Origin: Arenicola marina
Taxonomy: Eukaryota; Annelida; Polychaeta; Arenicolidae
Length of the DNA stretch: 64,000 nt
Direction: 5' to 3'
Assembly: GCA_964019135.1 (NCBI GenBank)
Contig: OZ025265.1
Span: 20,807,143-20,871,142 of the forward strand
The position numbers and the translations under genes are program-made. The first letter of the stretch is position 1; every line of letters begins with the position of its first letter. The notes under the pieces were generated by a model. The model did not search any database. It saw only the letters and a list, made by a program, of their open reading frames with translations, and was not told the DNA's origin. Positions 43,185-55,100 of this stretch are shown in pieces.

Positions 43185-44660
43185 TGTACTCATCAAAATG
43201 GCTTCTTGTGTACTCATTAACATGTCTTCTTGTGCACTCAACATGTCTTTTTGTATACTCAACAGCATGTCTTCTTGTTTACTCATCAATATATCTTCTT
43301 GTGGAATCACCAACATGTCTTTTTGTATACTCATAAACACGTCTTCTCGTGTACTCATCAAAATGGCTTCTTGTGTACTCATCAAAATGTCTTCTTGTGT
43401 ACCCATCAAAATGGCTTATTGTGTACTCATCAAAATGTCTTCTTGTGTACTCATCAAAATGTGTTTTTTAGTGTATTAATAAGAATATCTTCTTGTGTAC
43501 TCATCAATGTGTCTTCTTGTGTACTCATCAAAATGGCTTCTTGTGTACTCATCAAAATGGCTTCTTATGTACTCATCAAAATGGCTTCTTGTGTACTCAT
43601 TAACATGTCTGCTTGTGTACTCAACATGCCTTCTTGTACACTCAACATGTCTTCTTGTATACTCATCAGCATGTCTTCTTGTTTACTCATCAATATATCT
43701 TCGTGTGGCCTCACCAACATGTCTTCTTGTATACTCATCAACACGTCTTCTTGTGTACTCATCAAAATGGCTTCTTGTGTACTCATCAAAATGTCTTCTT
43801 GTGTACCCATCAAAATGGCTTATTGTGTACTCATCAAGATGTCTTCTTGTGTAATCATCAAAATGTGTTTTTTAGTGTATTAATAAGAATGTCTTCTTTT
43901 GTACTCATCAATGTGTCTTCTTGTGTACTCATCAAAATGGCTTCTTTTGTACTCATCAAAATGGCTTCTTGTGTACTCATTAACATGTCTTCTTGTGTAC
44001 TCAACATACCTTCTTGTATACTCAACATGTCTTCTTGTATACTCATCATCATGACTTCTTGTTTACTCATCAATATGTCTTTTTGTGGCCTCACCAAAAT
44101 GTCTTCTTGTGTACTCATCAACATGTCTTCTTGTGTACTCATCAAAATTTCTTCTTGTGTACTCATCAAAATGGCTTCTTGTGTACTCATCAAATTGGCC
44201 TTCTTGTGTTCTCATCAACATGTCTTCTTGTATACTCATCAGCATGTCTTCTTGTTTACTCATCAATATATCTTCTTGTGGCCTCATCAACATGTCTTCT
44301 TGTATACTCATCAACACGTCTTCTTATGTACTCATCAAAATGGCTTCTTGTGTACTCATCAAAATGTCTTTTTGTGTACTCATCAAAATGTGTTTTTTAG
44401 TATATTAATAAGAATATTTTCTTGTGTACTCATCAATGTGTCTTCTTGTATACTCATCAAAATGGCTTCTTGTGTACTCATCAAATGGCTTCTTTTGTAC
44501 TCATCAAAATGACTTCTTGTGTACTCATCAACATGTCTTCTTGTGTACTCAACATGCCTTCTTGAATACTCAACATGTCTTCTTGTATACTCATCATCAT
44601 GACTTCTTGTGGCCTCATCAAAATATCTACGTGTGTACTCATCAACATGTCTTGGCGTCA
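43185..44660. repeat. 24-bp minisatellite with higher-order structure
   Basis: About 60 units of ATCAAAATGGCTTCTTGTGTACTC and variants. Because 24 is a multiple of 3, long open frames arise on both strands (Ser-Cys-Val-Leu-Ile-type on plus, Thr-Gln-Glu-Asp-type on minus). A variant block with TGTGTTTTTTAGT and TATTAATAAGAAT recurs at about 43458, 43861 and 44390, showing multi-unit duplication. Confidence 0.95.
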
Positions 44661-45095
44661 CCAAGGTGGTTCGAGGGTCGTTGAATTCGGGGTTTTCGAT
44701 GCAGAATTTAAAGATATGTATTCATTTCAGTTATCGGAAAATCACAGCGGGTTAGTTAGTTCGCTAAACATATTTCCAAATAACACAGAGCCAGAGTTTA
44801 AAGCCTTTCTATATGGCGGTCATGATACTCTCGGCACACTCTCAGCAGATGGAGATCAGGTCACACATCACCTGTACCTCACCTCTGCCCCAAGTAACTG
44901 CCAACCTCGCGTCGGCCCTAACGGTGCTGGCGTCACCAAGGTGGTTCGAGGGTCGTTGAATTCGGGGTTTTCGATGCAGAATTTAAAGATATGTATTCAT
45001 TTCAGTTATCGTAAAATCACAGCGGGTTAGTTAGTTCGCCAAACATATTTCCAAATAACACAGAGCCAGAGTTTAAAGCCTTTCACGCCATTGAC
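44655..45095 (+). repeat. 277-bp unit repeated about 1.6 times
   Basis: CGTCACCAAGGTGGTTCGAG through AGAGTTTAAAGCCTTTC (about 155 bp) occurs at 44655-44808 and again at 44932-45086 with only two or three differences. A unique 123-bp spacer lies between. The array directly abuts the 24-bp minisatellite. Confidence 0.9.
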
Positions 45096-45099
45096 CTCG

Positions 45100-47620
45100 A
45101 TCGAACTAGCATTCGGTAGTAACATGGCCTCAACCCGAATACAGTTTATACTCATCGTATGAACTCATATGAACTCATCGTATGAAATCAGACCGGAAGG
45201 TAAACTTTATGAAGTATTTGGAACAAAGGGGCCCGTTCCATTGAGTCTAGGGCTTTTTCAAAATCCTTAAAATAAAAGTATACTCTCTATTTTTTACCTT
45301 GCTAAGTAGTCTATAACATCGTGAACTAATTGAATATTGCTACCAATAAATTAATTTTTAATAACCCTCGTATTTTCGAATAGTCATGCGTGACCAAATT
45401 GGGTATTATCTGTCTATGAGCCAACTGGCATCTACTCGGGCATCCCTCTGCCTCAGGCCAAACTGTATGTGATTGTCATTGGCGTTAGCTGTGTTACAGC
45501 CGCACCAAATTTGAACAACATGAATTCGACAGGGAAGTTCAACTTTCTCCAAATGTGCCTAATAATAGACCAATCAAACTGTGATTATCTGGTCTTGGCG
45601 TCATTGTTTTGTATAGCAGGCAAACATACTAAATCCTTCCTAGAATCAACAAAAATATGTAGGTGGCTGCCTCTCTCGATTTTGAGACACTTATTGTTCG
45701 CTCGACTTCGATATTTGACCTCGAATCGATAGCAAAGGGACACACTTTTTGTAAATCGCTGGTGTTTCGATAGAAATTAGAGAGTACGAATGGACTCGGT
45801 TAGACCTCGAAACGCCTCAACCATCAGTGTCGGCTTGACATCGACTCGATAGTTGACAGCGATTCGGCATTAAAATCCGTCCAGTCCGAAGATCTGAATC
45901 CGATATAAGCATGCAATGATACTTCGCAAACTAATAGTGTGCACAGTACACATTAAAAAGAAATCAATTCGGCATGATACATGATTTGAAACGTCATAAC
46001 GTATTTAAATGAGACAATTTAATTCATAGGCAGAAAATGCTAGGCCAGCTTTGAGAGCTAAAAGTAGTCAAATCGGTAGTCATCCACGATCAATTTACAC
46101 AAACCTTACCTTCATTCTCACGCACCATTCATAAAGTAACAGTGAATTAAAAACGCCGACAAAGAATTGTAGCACTATTCAGTCCAACGGGCTGGAGCAC
46201 GCGGAAACTGTCGTAGTTAGGTCGCCTTGCAATTAAGTCACATACTTGGTGTCGTAAATTATCTATATATTTCTCTGCATTCTAATTGTCTTTAATATAG
46301 AGATATTAAAAAGGAATAGCAAACGTCAATAGACCGGTTAATTTAATAATATGGGCACGTATTTTATAGTAAATCCTACAGCAAATTACCAACGTTATTC
46401 GAGGTCGAATCGATATCAATTGACGTCGATGGCAAAAATCTTATGGCGACGTTGGATTCGGCTGCACTTTGTAATGCTACACCGCCAAAATTAATGAAAC
46501 GACAGCAATTCAATTTTAGTAACAATGACATTTTCATGTTCTAGAGTCAGTTGATCCACGTCACAGGCATGAAGCATGCCCGCGCTCCAATTGCTGATTA
46601 TGTTAGTTCAGTGGTCACATTTCGTCCATGTGTTCACAAAAGTTAAACACCAACATTTCCTGTTATTTCTAAAGACTTTTTGCTTTAAAAAAATTGCAAA
46701 ATTTATGTCTCAGATTATTGCATAAAATCGATATATATCTGCTGTCACGTTGCCCGAGTGTTCCCATGGCAGATATCCTCCAACGATGCAATGTCAGATC
46801 GACGTCGGTTGCCGACGGCAAATGGGACCCGACAATTAGATATAGTTGGTTTTGGTTTTTCTTTGATAAAGTACAATGACATAGATGTTGATAAATGCAT
46901 ACATGAAATTTTACATAGTCCTACGACGACAGAACGCCGTACACAATTTTAATTTAGGTCTTTGCTTTTTTCAGACAACTCTGAGAAGCGATCTTTAAAA
47001 GAGCTGTGATAATTATTGGTTTTATATATAGGCACGACCAAAAATACGTGTTTTAACCAACTTGGTTTGTAGTATTCTACATAAGTAATATACAAGTGGA
47101 TATCGTTTAGTATCCAGCAGAAGTGTTTGGTGTGTTATCGATACTTTGTATATATTATACCGACACATTATGTTTGTAAACAACTATTCAATTACTACCA
47201 CGACCAATGTATGAACGTTTGAGGTGAGCATCTACATGTGAATTTGATGTTGCAAACCTCAGAAAAATAAATTATGTTTAAACCAAGTGCTTGGTTAAAA
47301 GTCATGAAATTGTGTTTGATAGCGGACATCTGAGCTAAATTAATTAGATATTGTTCGTTTTGTTTTGGTCTTTGTTTCATACAAATACAATAGCATAGCT
47401 GCTGATTAATTTAAATCATCAAAACACTTTCAATCTTCGATAAAAATAGTGGTATATCAGATATTGTGCTGCATAAGTAAGAACATTATGTTCTTACTTA
47501 TTCGGACACATCTGGCATTGCGACAAACCTGGATCACCCCACACTTATTATGATCACATGGAGAGCACACACGTATTGTCCGTTTGTATCTTGCCAGCGT
47601 AATTTGTTATTCATGAGATT
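45100..47620. other. Intergenic, no gene recognised
   Basis: AT-rich DNA. The only notable structure is a 29-nt palindrome at 47473-47501 (ATAAGTAAGAACAT, T, and its inverse). Confidence 0.65.
47473..47501. repeat. 29-nt perfect palindrome
   Basis: Two 14-nt arms (ATAAGTAAGAACAT and ATGTTCTTACTTAT) around one T. Confidence 0.95.
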
Positions 47621-47633
47621 ATTTTAAACTTAC

Positions 47634-47763
47634 CACTAATCGGATGTGATGGCGGGGTGGCCTCGCCCACCGCGGACATTGGGTTGTACACATTATTCAG
47701 CTTGAAGATGATTATGAAGGTTATAATTGACAGTAGAGCTAGAACCTTTACGGATGATTTCAT
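47634..47763 (-). pseudogene. Orphan inverted paralogue of the DUF1647-like gene's first exon
   Basis: On the minus strand, ATG opens MKSSVKVLALLSIITFIIIF, then KLNNVYNPMSAVGEATPP and HPISG, ending in phase 1 at GTAAGT. It matches the first exon at 32505 ([27 protein letters not shown]) in sequence, length class, phase and donor. I found no matching exons 2-5 on the minus strand between 40.1 and 47.6 kb, so it is probably a partial duplicate. It remains open at sequence level and could be spliced to undiscovered exons. Confidence 0.65.
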
Positions 47764-47875
47764 CCTTGTATAATGTCTAGAGGCTGATATACAATTGTAT
47801 ATGGGCTGGTTGAATACGCATCTCAGGCGCGTAATAGAGCTGTAACAAAATGACTTCGGTCGGTATAATATTGTA
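47764..47875 (-). promoter_or_regulatory. Inverted copy of the DUF1647-like gene promoter
   Basis: Read on the minus strand: ACCGACCGAAGTCATTTTGT, then CCAGCCCATATA and ATTATACAAGG before the ATG. These align with 32370-32504. The TATAAA of the plus-strand gene is ATATACAA here. Confidence 0.55.
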
Positions 47876-47879
47876 AGGA

Positions 47880-50815
47880 ATACCGTTAGTTTAGTTGTCG
47901 TAATATTGGATGTATTTTATTTGACAGACGAAATATATGGGGGATGTCTTTAAAGTGACATATTATAGCAGATATTCGTATTGTACCTGTTGTACGCGGA
48001 TAATTTTCAGCTTTTAGGTGAATAGACGCAGTCATAGCAACGGTTGTCATGGTAGTGACGTCAGATCAATTATACTGTTATCGCGTCATGGTAACGGGCG
48101 CGCTTTGTTACTATGTATGTCACTATGTTGCAATTTTCCACAACGATAGATTCCACAAGCCGTGGAACGGTAAGTTTGTATCATTAACTGTTGATGTACT
48201 GAGGCCATATAAATATTTACATTTCATTCGGTGCTATCTAGTAGCGAATATATTCACAGAGTCTTACCAGCCTGTTAGGATTGCAATTTGTGTATGTTGC
48301 CGTCATAAGGAAGTGACTATCTTTTAGGGCTTAACTTACATGTTATGGTAGAAATTTAGTGGAATGCGAGTGGAATTATGGTGGAAGGTAAAGTTGGTGG
48401 AATATGGTATTGGTGGAAATATTGTGGAAATGTCTAAGGCATAAAAGGAGCGCGGACGGGCGTACAAGCAGTTCGCGTGGGTTACTCTCACGGTACTCAT
48501 CTTAGGTTACATAAACTGGTTATTTCAGTTTGAGAAATGCTAATGTATTAAATTAATTCTAAGCTTTATTTGATTCACGGTCTAAGTGCATACATGCTGC
48601 AGGTCCTGGTATGGTGCCTCTAGAACATTAGTGGCCTATTTTACCGGTGTCATTGACGTTCAGATGTTTATTCCTGGTGGCACTCGGGTATTAATTTAGG
48701 ACACTAGATGGATAGTTTGGACTGGTTTAAGCCGCCACAAGTAGGTTGCGGTGAAGGAACCACGGTCATGAGGTAGAGGGGCTGAGTAGTAGTATAAACG
48801 GATGCCAGTTAATGAATCATAAAGACTTATTTTACGTATCTGATTGCGATTATTCCTGGGGACTTACTCTTTGCGTCTGTATAACTGCTTTTACGTATCG
48901 AATTGTATACAGGTGTATGATACTACGTTCGTTTTATCACCATATCGAATAAATGGGGCAACCCAAAAGTATTTCACGCCTTGGTTACTAGAGTCCTTGC
49001 GAAAAACCGTTACAATATTGACATATATAAGCAGTGGAAGTTGATTCGCCCCACTCGATGATCAACAGCCATCACAACCAATTCAGATGCTTAATCGATG
49101 CCACATTGCAGCAGACGAATAGAAACTCGATGCTAAAATCGATAGTGCTTATGACAACGGCAACGCATGCAAATAGCCTTATATTTATTGCACACCATAT
49201 ACGTGTCAAGTTTTTATTGATCTGATATTTGAAAGTCAATACAGGTAACCAAATAGGGCGACATTGTGCCGGATGATGAAGCTACTTGTAGATTATGCGA
49301 TCGAAAGGTCCTGGACCTGTATATTGGGCAAACTCAATGGGGGAGCTAACCCGTCTATGCATACATGAGTGCGAAAGTCAACATGGCATACTACAGAAGT
49401 GCTGTTTGATGACACACCCCAACGTGTTAAAACAATTTATACACCAATAAACAGATCATTTCCCATAAAAATTGTTTAACACGTTTTAGGTGGAAATCAT
49501 TCATTGGGCGCAGTGTTATGCAATGCCATTGTGAACATTAAATGCAAAGGGGATGCTTTAAAAGATTTTCTTTTAGACTACTAAAGGTTGATGCCCGCAA
49601 AGTATGCAGCAGAGACCGTTGATGCTATAGCATTGACGCAGAAAGTATCCCTCTCTCGTGGGGTCTCGAGCCCTATTATGTCTAAATGTAACTCATAGGG
49701 AAAGGGTCGTGTGTTGCTCTATATAGTGACAGTTCAACAAAAATGGAAGCGACAGTTTTTTCTGTAATCATAAGCCGAATATTAGCTTTTTATCGCAAAC
49801 GACAATATCAAAGCACGTCATCAAACAGCGGGCATTGTCGACGTTCTCTGACGACTTAAAGGGGAACCAATTCCGGCCGTAAGAGCACTGCCAAGGAGAG
49901 AATATAGTCTAAAGATACCATTCATAAAAGAAAACAAATATATAGCTACGAATTTACAGAGTAGAACAACAGTGTAGACTTAAATCCCGTATTGTCGCCC
50001 ATAAGTGTACTCTCGGTGAGCGCAGACATTTACTTCCCCCTGGGCTCCTATCAACTAATCACGATGAAGAACACTACAAGGGTGACTACGTCATGGGAGC
50101 GGGTAATGGCGTACATTTGCATGTAAACACAGGCCGGCAGATATGGAGAGGTTTCTAGTTCTATGATGAATTCACAGGTGAAACGTGCATATGTGGTTTG
50201 GTAAACGAACTCTGGAAACGAAAAGGGGGCCCTGATCAAGGACACGGAAAACTAGCTAATCGAATAAATGTGGGTGGCGAGCGCCAAAAGTCGCCTTGTA
50301 ACATTAAATAGTGGTAGGTCATGCTTCAAATGTAGCTTCAAATGTTTCACAACGGTTCGTAGAAGGCAGGTAGGTGACTGATTTGGAGATTCAGGCATTA
50401 GTTTCGCAAATACAAGGCGTCGAAGCGGGTGTTGACGCTCCGTTGCAGCCGTTGAGTCGTATAACCTGTTCTTATTTAGCTCGTCGCGGCGCATCCCAGG
50501 CCTTCAGCATAGCGTTCTCCTATTGGCATGATGCAAAAAAAACGTGGGGGTGGGTGGGAATGTGCCGAGCCGAGGCTGAGAGGTCACGGCGCTTCACTTG
50601 TAATATGTAGGCCTACAGGTAAATGGTAGTGCCGCGAAGACCTTTGTACTCACGTTACACGATCCAGCCCAGACAAATTGTGATAACATAACTCATATAT
50701 CCTAAAGCCTTGGCAGCTAATGCGAATGACGGCCGGTGAGTTGTTTTGAACTCACAAGTCAAATAATTGAGGCCTGCAACAGCGGGCGGGCGAGGTGCGA
50801 AATATCGGACCGCTA
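47880..50815. other. Intergenic, no gene recognised
   Basis: Short frames on both strands without protein-like composition or splice support. Confidence 0.6.
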
Positions 50816-50817
50816 TC

Positions 50818-50848
50818 CCCTTATGAAAAAACACCATGGTATACCATG
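50818..50848 (+). repeat. Left terminal inverted repeat
   Basis: CCCTTATGAAAAAACACC followed by ATGGTATACCATG. It pairs with 62384-62414. Confidence 0.85.
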
Positions 50849-51485
50849 CTAAATTACCATGGTATACCATGGTGTTTTGAAACAGGTATACCATGGTATA
50901 CCATGGTGACTTACCATGGTATACCATGGTAGTCATGGTATACCATGGTGTTTTGAAACAGGTATACCATGGTATCTTACCATGGTATACCATGTTAAAT
51001 TACCATGGTATACCATGGTGTTTTGAAACAGGTATACCATGGTAAATTTACCATGATATACCATGGTAAATCACCATGATATACCATGGTAAATCACCAT
51101 GATATACCATGGTAAATCACCATGATATACCATGGTAAATCACCATGATATACCATGGTAAATCACCATGATATACCATGGTAAATCACCATGATATACC
51201 ATGGTAAATCACCATGATATACCATGGTAAATCACCATGATATACCATGGAAAATCACCATGATATACCATGGTAAATCACCATGATATACCAGGGTAAA
51301 TCACCATGATATACCATGGTAAATCACCATGATATACGATGGTAAATTACCATGGTTAATTACCATGACATCCCATGGTAAATTACCTACCATGGTAAAT
51401 CACCATGCTATACCATGATAAATTACTATGCTGGAACATAGTAAATTCACAATGCTGTACCATGGTAATTTACCATGGTTTATTA
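50835..51485. repeat. Left subterminal palindrome array
   Basis: Many copies of the palindrome ACCATGGTATACCATGGT, some separated by GTGTTTTGAAACAGG, followed by about twelve 23-bp units (AAATCACCATGATATACCATGGT) at 51053-51345 and decaying units to about 51485. Confidence 0.95.
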
Positions 51486-51656
51486 CGATAGTAAATTGTC
51501 ACGTTTTAACGTTAGTAATTTGATCATTAGCGTGGCAGCCGGTGTCTATCGATGCACTATGAATATGCGTCATAACCAATTACATCAGTTGCAGTAATAG
51601 TTATGCGCTTAAAAATGATAGAACAGGTACAACAGGAATAGTACATATTTTAATTG

Positions 51657-51662
51657 TTTATT
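51657..51662 (-). terminator. Possible poly(A) signal of the BEN gene
   Basis: AATAAA on the minus strand, about 490 nt after the stop codon; other signals closer by cannot be excluded. Confidence 0.3.
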
Positions 51663-51869
51663 CATATATTGCAATTCCTTACCAGTTTATATGCACCACA
51701 CGTACAGATCCGCTTATCAGAAATAGCTTACATTTGCAAACATTATTAAAGATAAAAACAATCTATCAAATACAATATGTACACTACAAATAATTCAAAG
51801 TTTCGAACGAAGTTAAACCATCGTTCGTAGCTTTAATATCTACATATAACCTGAAGCATAGATCTATTT

Positions 51870-51978
51870 GGTAAAACTATCACAAAAAATCTGCAGTCTT
51901 AATCTGGCTATATGGTAAAAACTATCACAAAAAATCTGCAGTCTTAATCTGGCTATATGGTAAAAACTATGACAAAAC
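51870..51978. repeat. 46-bp direct repeat, 2.3 copies
   Basis: GGTAAAACTATCACAAAAAA and TCTGCAGTCTTAATCTGGCT, then ATAT, occur twice in near-identical form plus the start of a third. It lies 3' of the BEN gene. Confidence 0.9.
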
Positions 51979-52147
51979 ACACATTCTTGTATAAATCGCG
52001 CTCAAACTGAATGTAATTGAAAAAAACAACACCCCAAATCAATCTATCGAATATACATATGTAGACATACAAACAATTCAAATTTCAAACCCGAACTTGA
52101 ATCAAATTTTATAACTCAAGTTGTGATAATTTATACAGCTATCTGCC

Positions 52148-55100
52148 CTACGCTTTAGATGGTTCCTCCTCCACTACTTGACGTTTACTAATCGTCTTGG
52201 TAACGTTGCTTAGCTTTTCCCTCATGTACGTGCGCACATCTTTGTCCTCCTTGGCCGGGAATTGACGACGCACGTGATCTGCAACGATACAACCAGTTGT
52301 GAAATTGAGTATAACAGGAACTTTATACTGGACATCGGACACATATTAATTAATAAATTAAAAAGTACACTTTATTTTATGTACGTATCATGCAATAATA
52401 CTGAAGTGGGCTGCATGCTTCGTCTTTAAGATATACATAAGCTTATTCGTAGTTTAGTAAACTAAGTTTAGCTTGCTCCCACATATACAGCCAGCCAAAC
52501 CGACGCCTTAAACTCACGGAACTCACGATAACAACGGGTCAAGCATACATACCTATTATGCTTATAATCTTGTTTCTGGGGAGTGCTGGCTTGGCAGGAG
52601 TTCTCTTGTTTGAGACGGACCCTGTAACCGAATGGTTACACATATCCTTTGTTGTGAAGACGGCCTCCATTAAATCATTGGTCATCTTCCTGGCATCAGC
52701 GTAGTTGGACCGCGCAACAGCATGTTCTGGCAGAGTGTACTGGAAAAAACATATAAAAAATGTTAAATTTAGTTTTATTGCTTGCTTCATAGTATTGAAT
52801 TGTGGCACTGTTGCCCAACGCCAAAAGTTCTAGTGACTTACCCTATTGAAATACACGGGAAAACGTGCCAAGATAGGCTTTAAAAGAGAATGAATGCTCA
52901 CACGTACTATTTCTGCATGGAGCTGTATGGTCTTTGCACTATTTACACCGTCATTATCCCGTAGCTTATGCCTATATAGCGCAGGCGCGTTAACGGTGCA
53001 TGAAGTGTTGCCCTATAGTGAATGCAGTAGTGACTGAGACTGCACATGCATTTCTATCGCATCGAAGTATGCTCAATAGGGCAGGTTGAAAAACAACAAA
53101 ATCGCGGGACAACATTGCTCGATTTCGAGAGGAAATCGCATACAACTCTGTGACACCATGCAGGCAAATAAATAAGACAGTTCCCCGTTTATATGTTACA
53201 TTCCTTAACACCTAATGCCCATCAAACAGATATCTATTTACACAAATTTGAGTGCAGGGATCGGCATCGTTGTATTGAACAAGGCTACCTACGGGATGGA
53301 GCTACATAAAACTCTATTACGCATGAATAATCTTACAGATTTTCACTTACTACTTTGGTTTCATCGGCTCCACTTAATAATGTCAACTGGTTCTCTGGTT
53401 CCATGAGTGGTACTGAAGACCTGCCAGCCTTAGATGAGGACAGCTTCAGGGTGTTGGGCGACAGACGTTGGACGGGTAGAGGTCTGTCTTGTCGTGGCGT
53501 TCCTTCATACAACTCCTCTCTCATGTCCTGTAGGAGGGCCTCGAGATGACCTACTCGGACTGTAATCAGAAAACAGATATTAAGTGACAGTTGTTTGCAT
53601 TAAATATGCTTGGTTGTACGTAGCTGTAATTAGCTGTGCACCGTCACAGTGATTACGAATATAGATTTAATTAAATGTCTGAAACTTATATTTAATTATT
53701 AAGCAGTTATAAACAGCAGTTACACCATGCGCATGACTAAGCCATACATACTTAATTGCACAATGACTCTAGTTATATCCCTTAATAAAGTCAGACTAAT
53801 TAGACACCTTTGAGATCTTTGACCTCTTGCTTGTAACTCCTCCACTCTGTTGGGCTTGGACTTATGACAACAGGTTGTGTTATGTCATCATCATCACTCA
53901 TCTGTTGAGGCAAATAAATTAGTAATTTGAAACACATCATTTGTCATTTTCATGAACATTTATAGTTCTTTAAAGAGGCTATGGGTGCCATTTAAAATGA
54001 GTTTGAAAGTATTTCACATATATTTTCGGACAGTAACAAATAATAGAACTGTTTAGGTGTCCGGTGTAATGAATATTACATAACTAAAATTACACATTTT
54101 ACTGTTCATTATAATATTGCATGCTTAGTATCTTCTTATCAATAGCAAGATAACAGTATGCTGTTTAACTGCATTGATTATTTAAGTATGCTCATGTAGA
54201 CCTTTTCCTTCAGAGCATGCAGTAGTGCTTCTGATTTGTTTTTCATGCTAGCTGCCTTGCTGGAATCTTTTGCTTTTTTTGACATCTTCTGTGGAACAAT
54301 CTGCAAAATATAAGATACACTCATGAAGGTAATTACCACAGTGGTTATAGTATAATAATACTGTCTAATAACATGCACATCATACCATTTTTAAAATAAA
54401 ATCTCATGCTATTTCTGTACCTATACATTTGGCCATTTTCGTTTCATGTTCATATAACTTTATTTTGGTTAACTTGCACTAATGTCAAATAGTTATGCAA
54501 TGAAAGTATACATTTGGCAATAAATTGCAATCATGTCTCAGCCTGCAAAGAAAATATAGACTTCCTGCAATTTTTCAGTGAACACCTTCCAACTTTATAA
54601 CAGTCTCCTGTACGTTTAAATAGATTCTACATATTGTCATGGCACACATACAAAATAAAGGATATAAGAGACTCTTTAATTGAAATAATAGCAATTAATT
54701 CAAAAGTATATAGACTATAAGCATACTTCACTATCACTGTCACTATCACATAGTTCCAGTTCTTTCTTCTTCTTCGGTATGCGGTGTCCCCTTCCCCGTG
54801 CTGGTGACTTTATAGCTTCTGTGACGTCTCCACTTTCCAAGTACCTCCTAAGTACCTCTCGCAGATGCTTCTGATCATCTGAAGAAATAACTTTTATTGT
54901 ACATTCAAACCAGTGCAATTGGGTTAGTCTATATATCAGACACACATTTCTACTATTTGATCAATAAAATATATCTCTGATATAAATACACGATATTTAT
55001 ATATATATACAGAAACATTTCTACTATTTTACCAATAAAAGAGTAAATGATTAAATAGTAATGATATTTATTCTTACACAAATTTGTCCCCAGGTAAAAT

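Noticed and set aside
43185-44660. CRISPR-like array
   Set aside because: Regular repeats without unique spacers, in a eukaryotic genome; it is a minisatellite.
43198-44684. Cys/Val/Leu-rich and Thr/Gln/Glu-rich long frames
   Set aside because: By-products of the 24-bp minisatellite; every frame that lacks a stop in the unit stays open.
45469-45732. 87-codon plus-strand frame
   Set aside because: No domain and no flanking splice or promoter signals.
50835-51485. CRISPR-like or plain satellite array
   Set aside because: No spacers; position next to the transposon inverted repeat and a matching array at the other end indicate subterminal transposon repeats.
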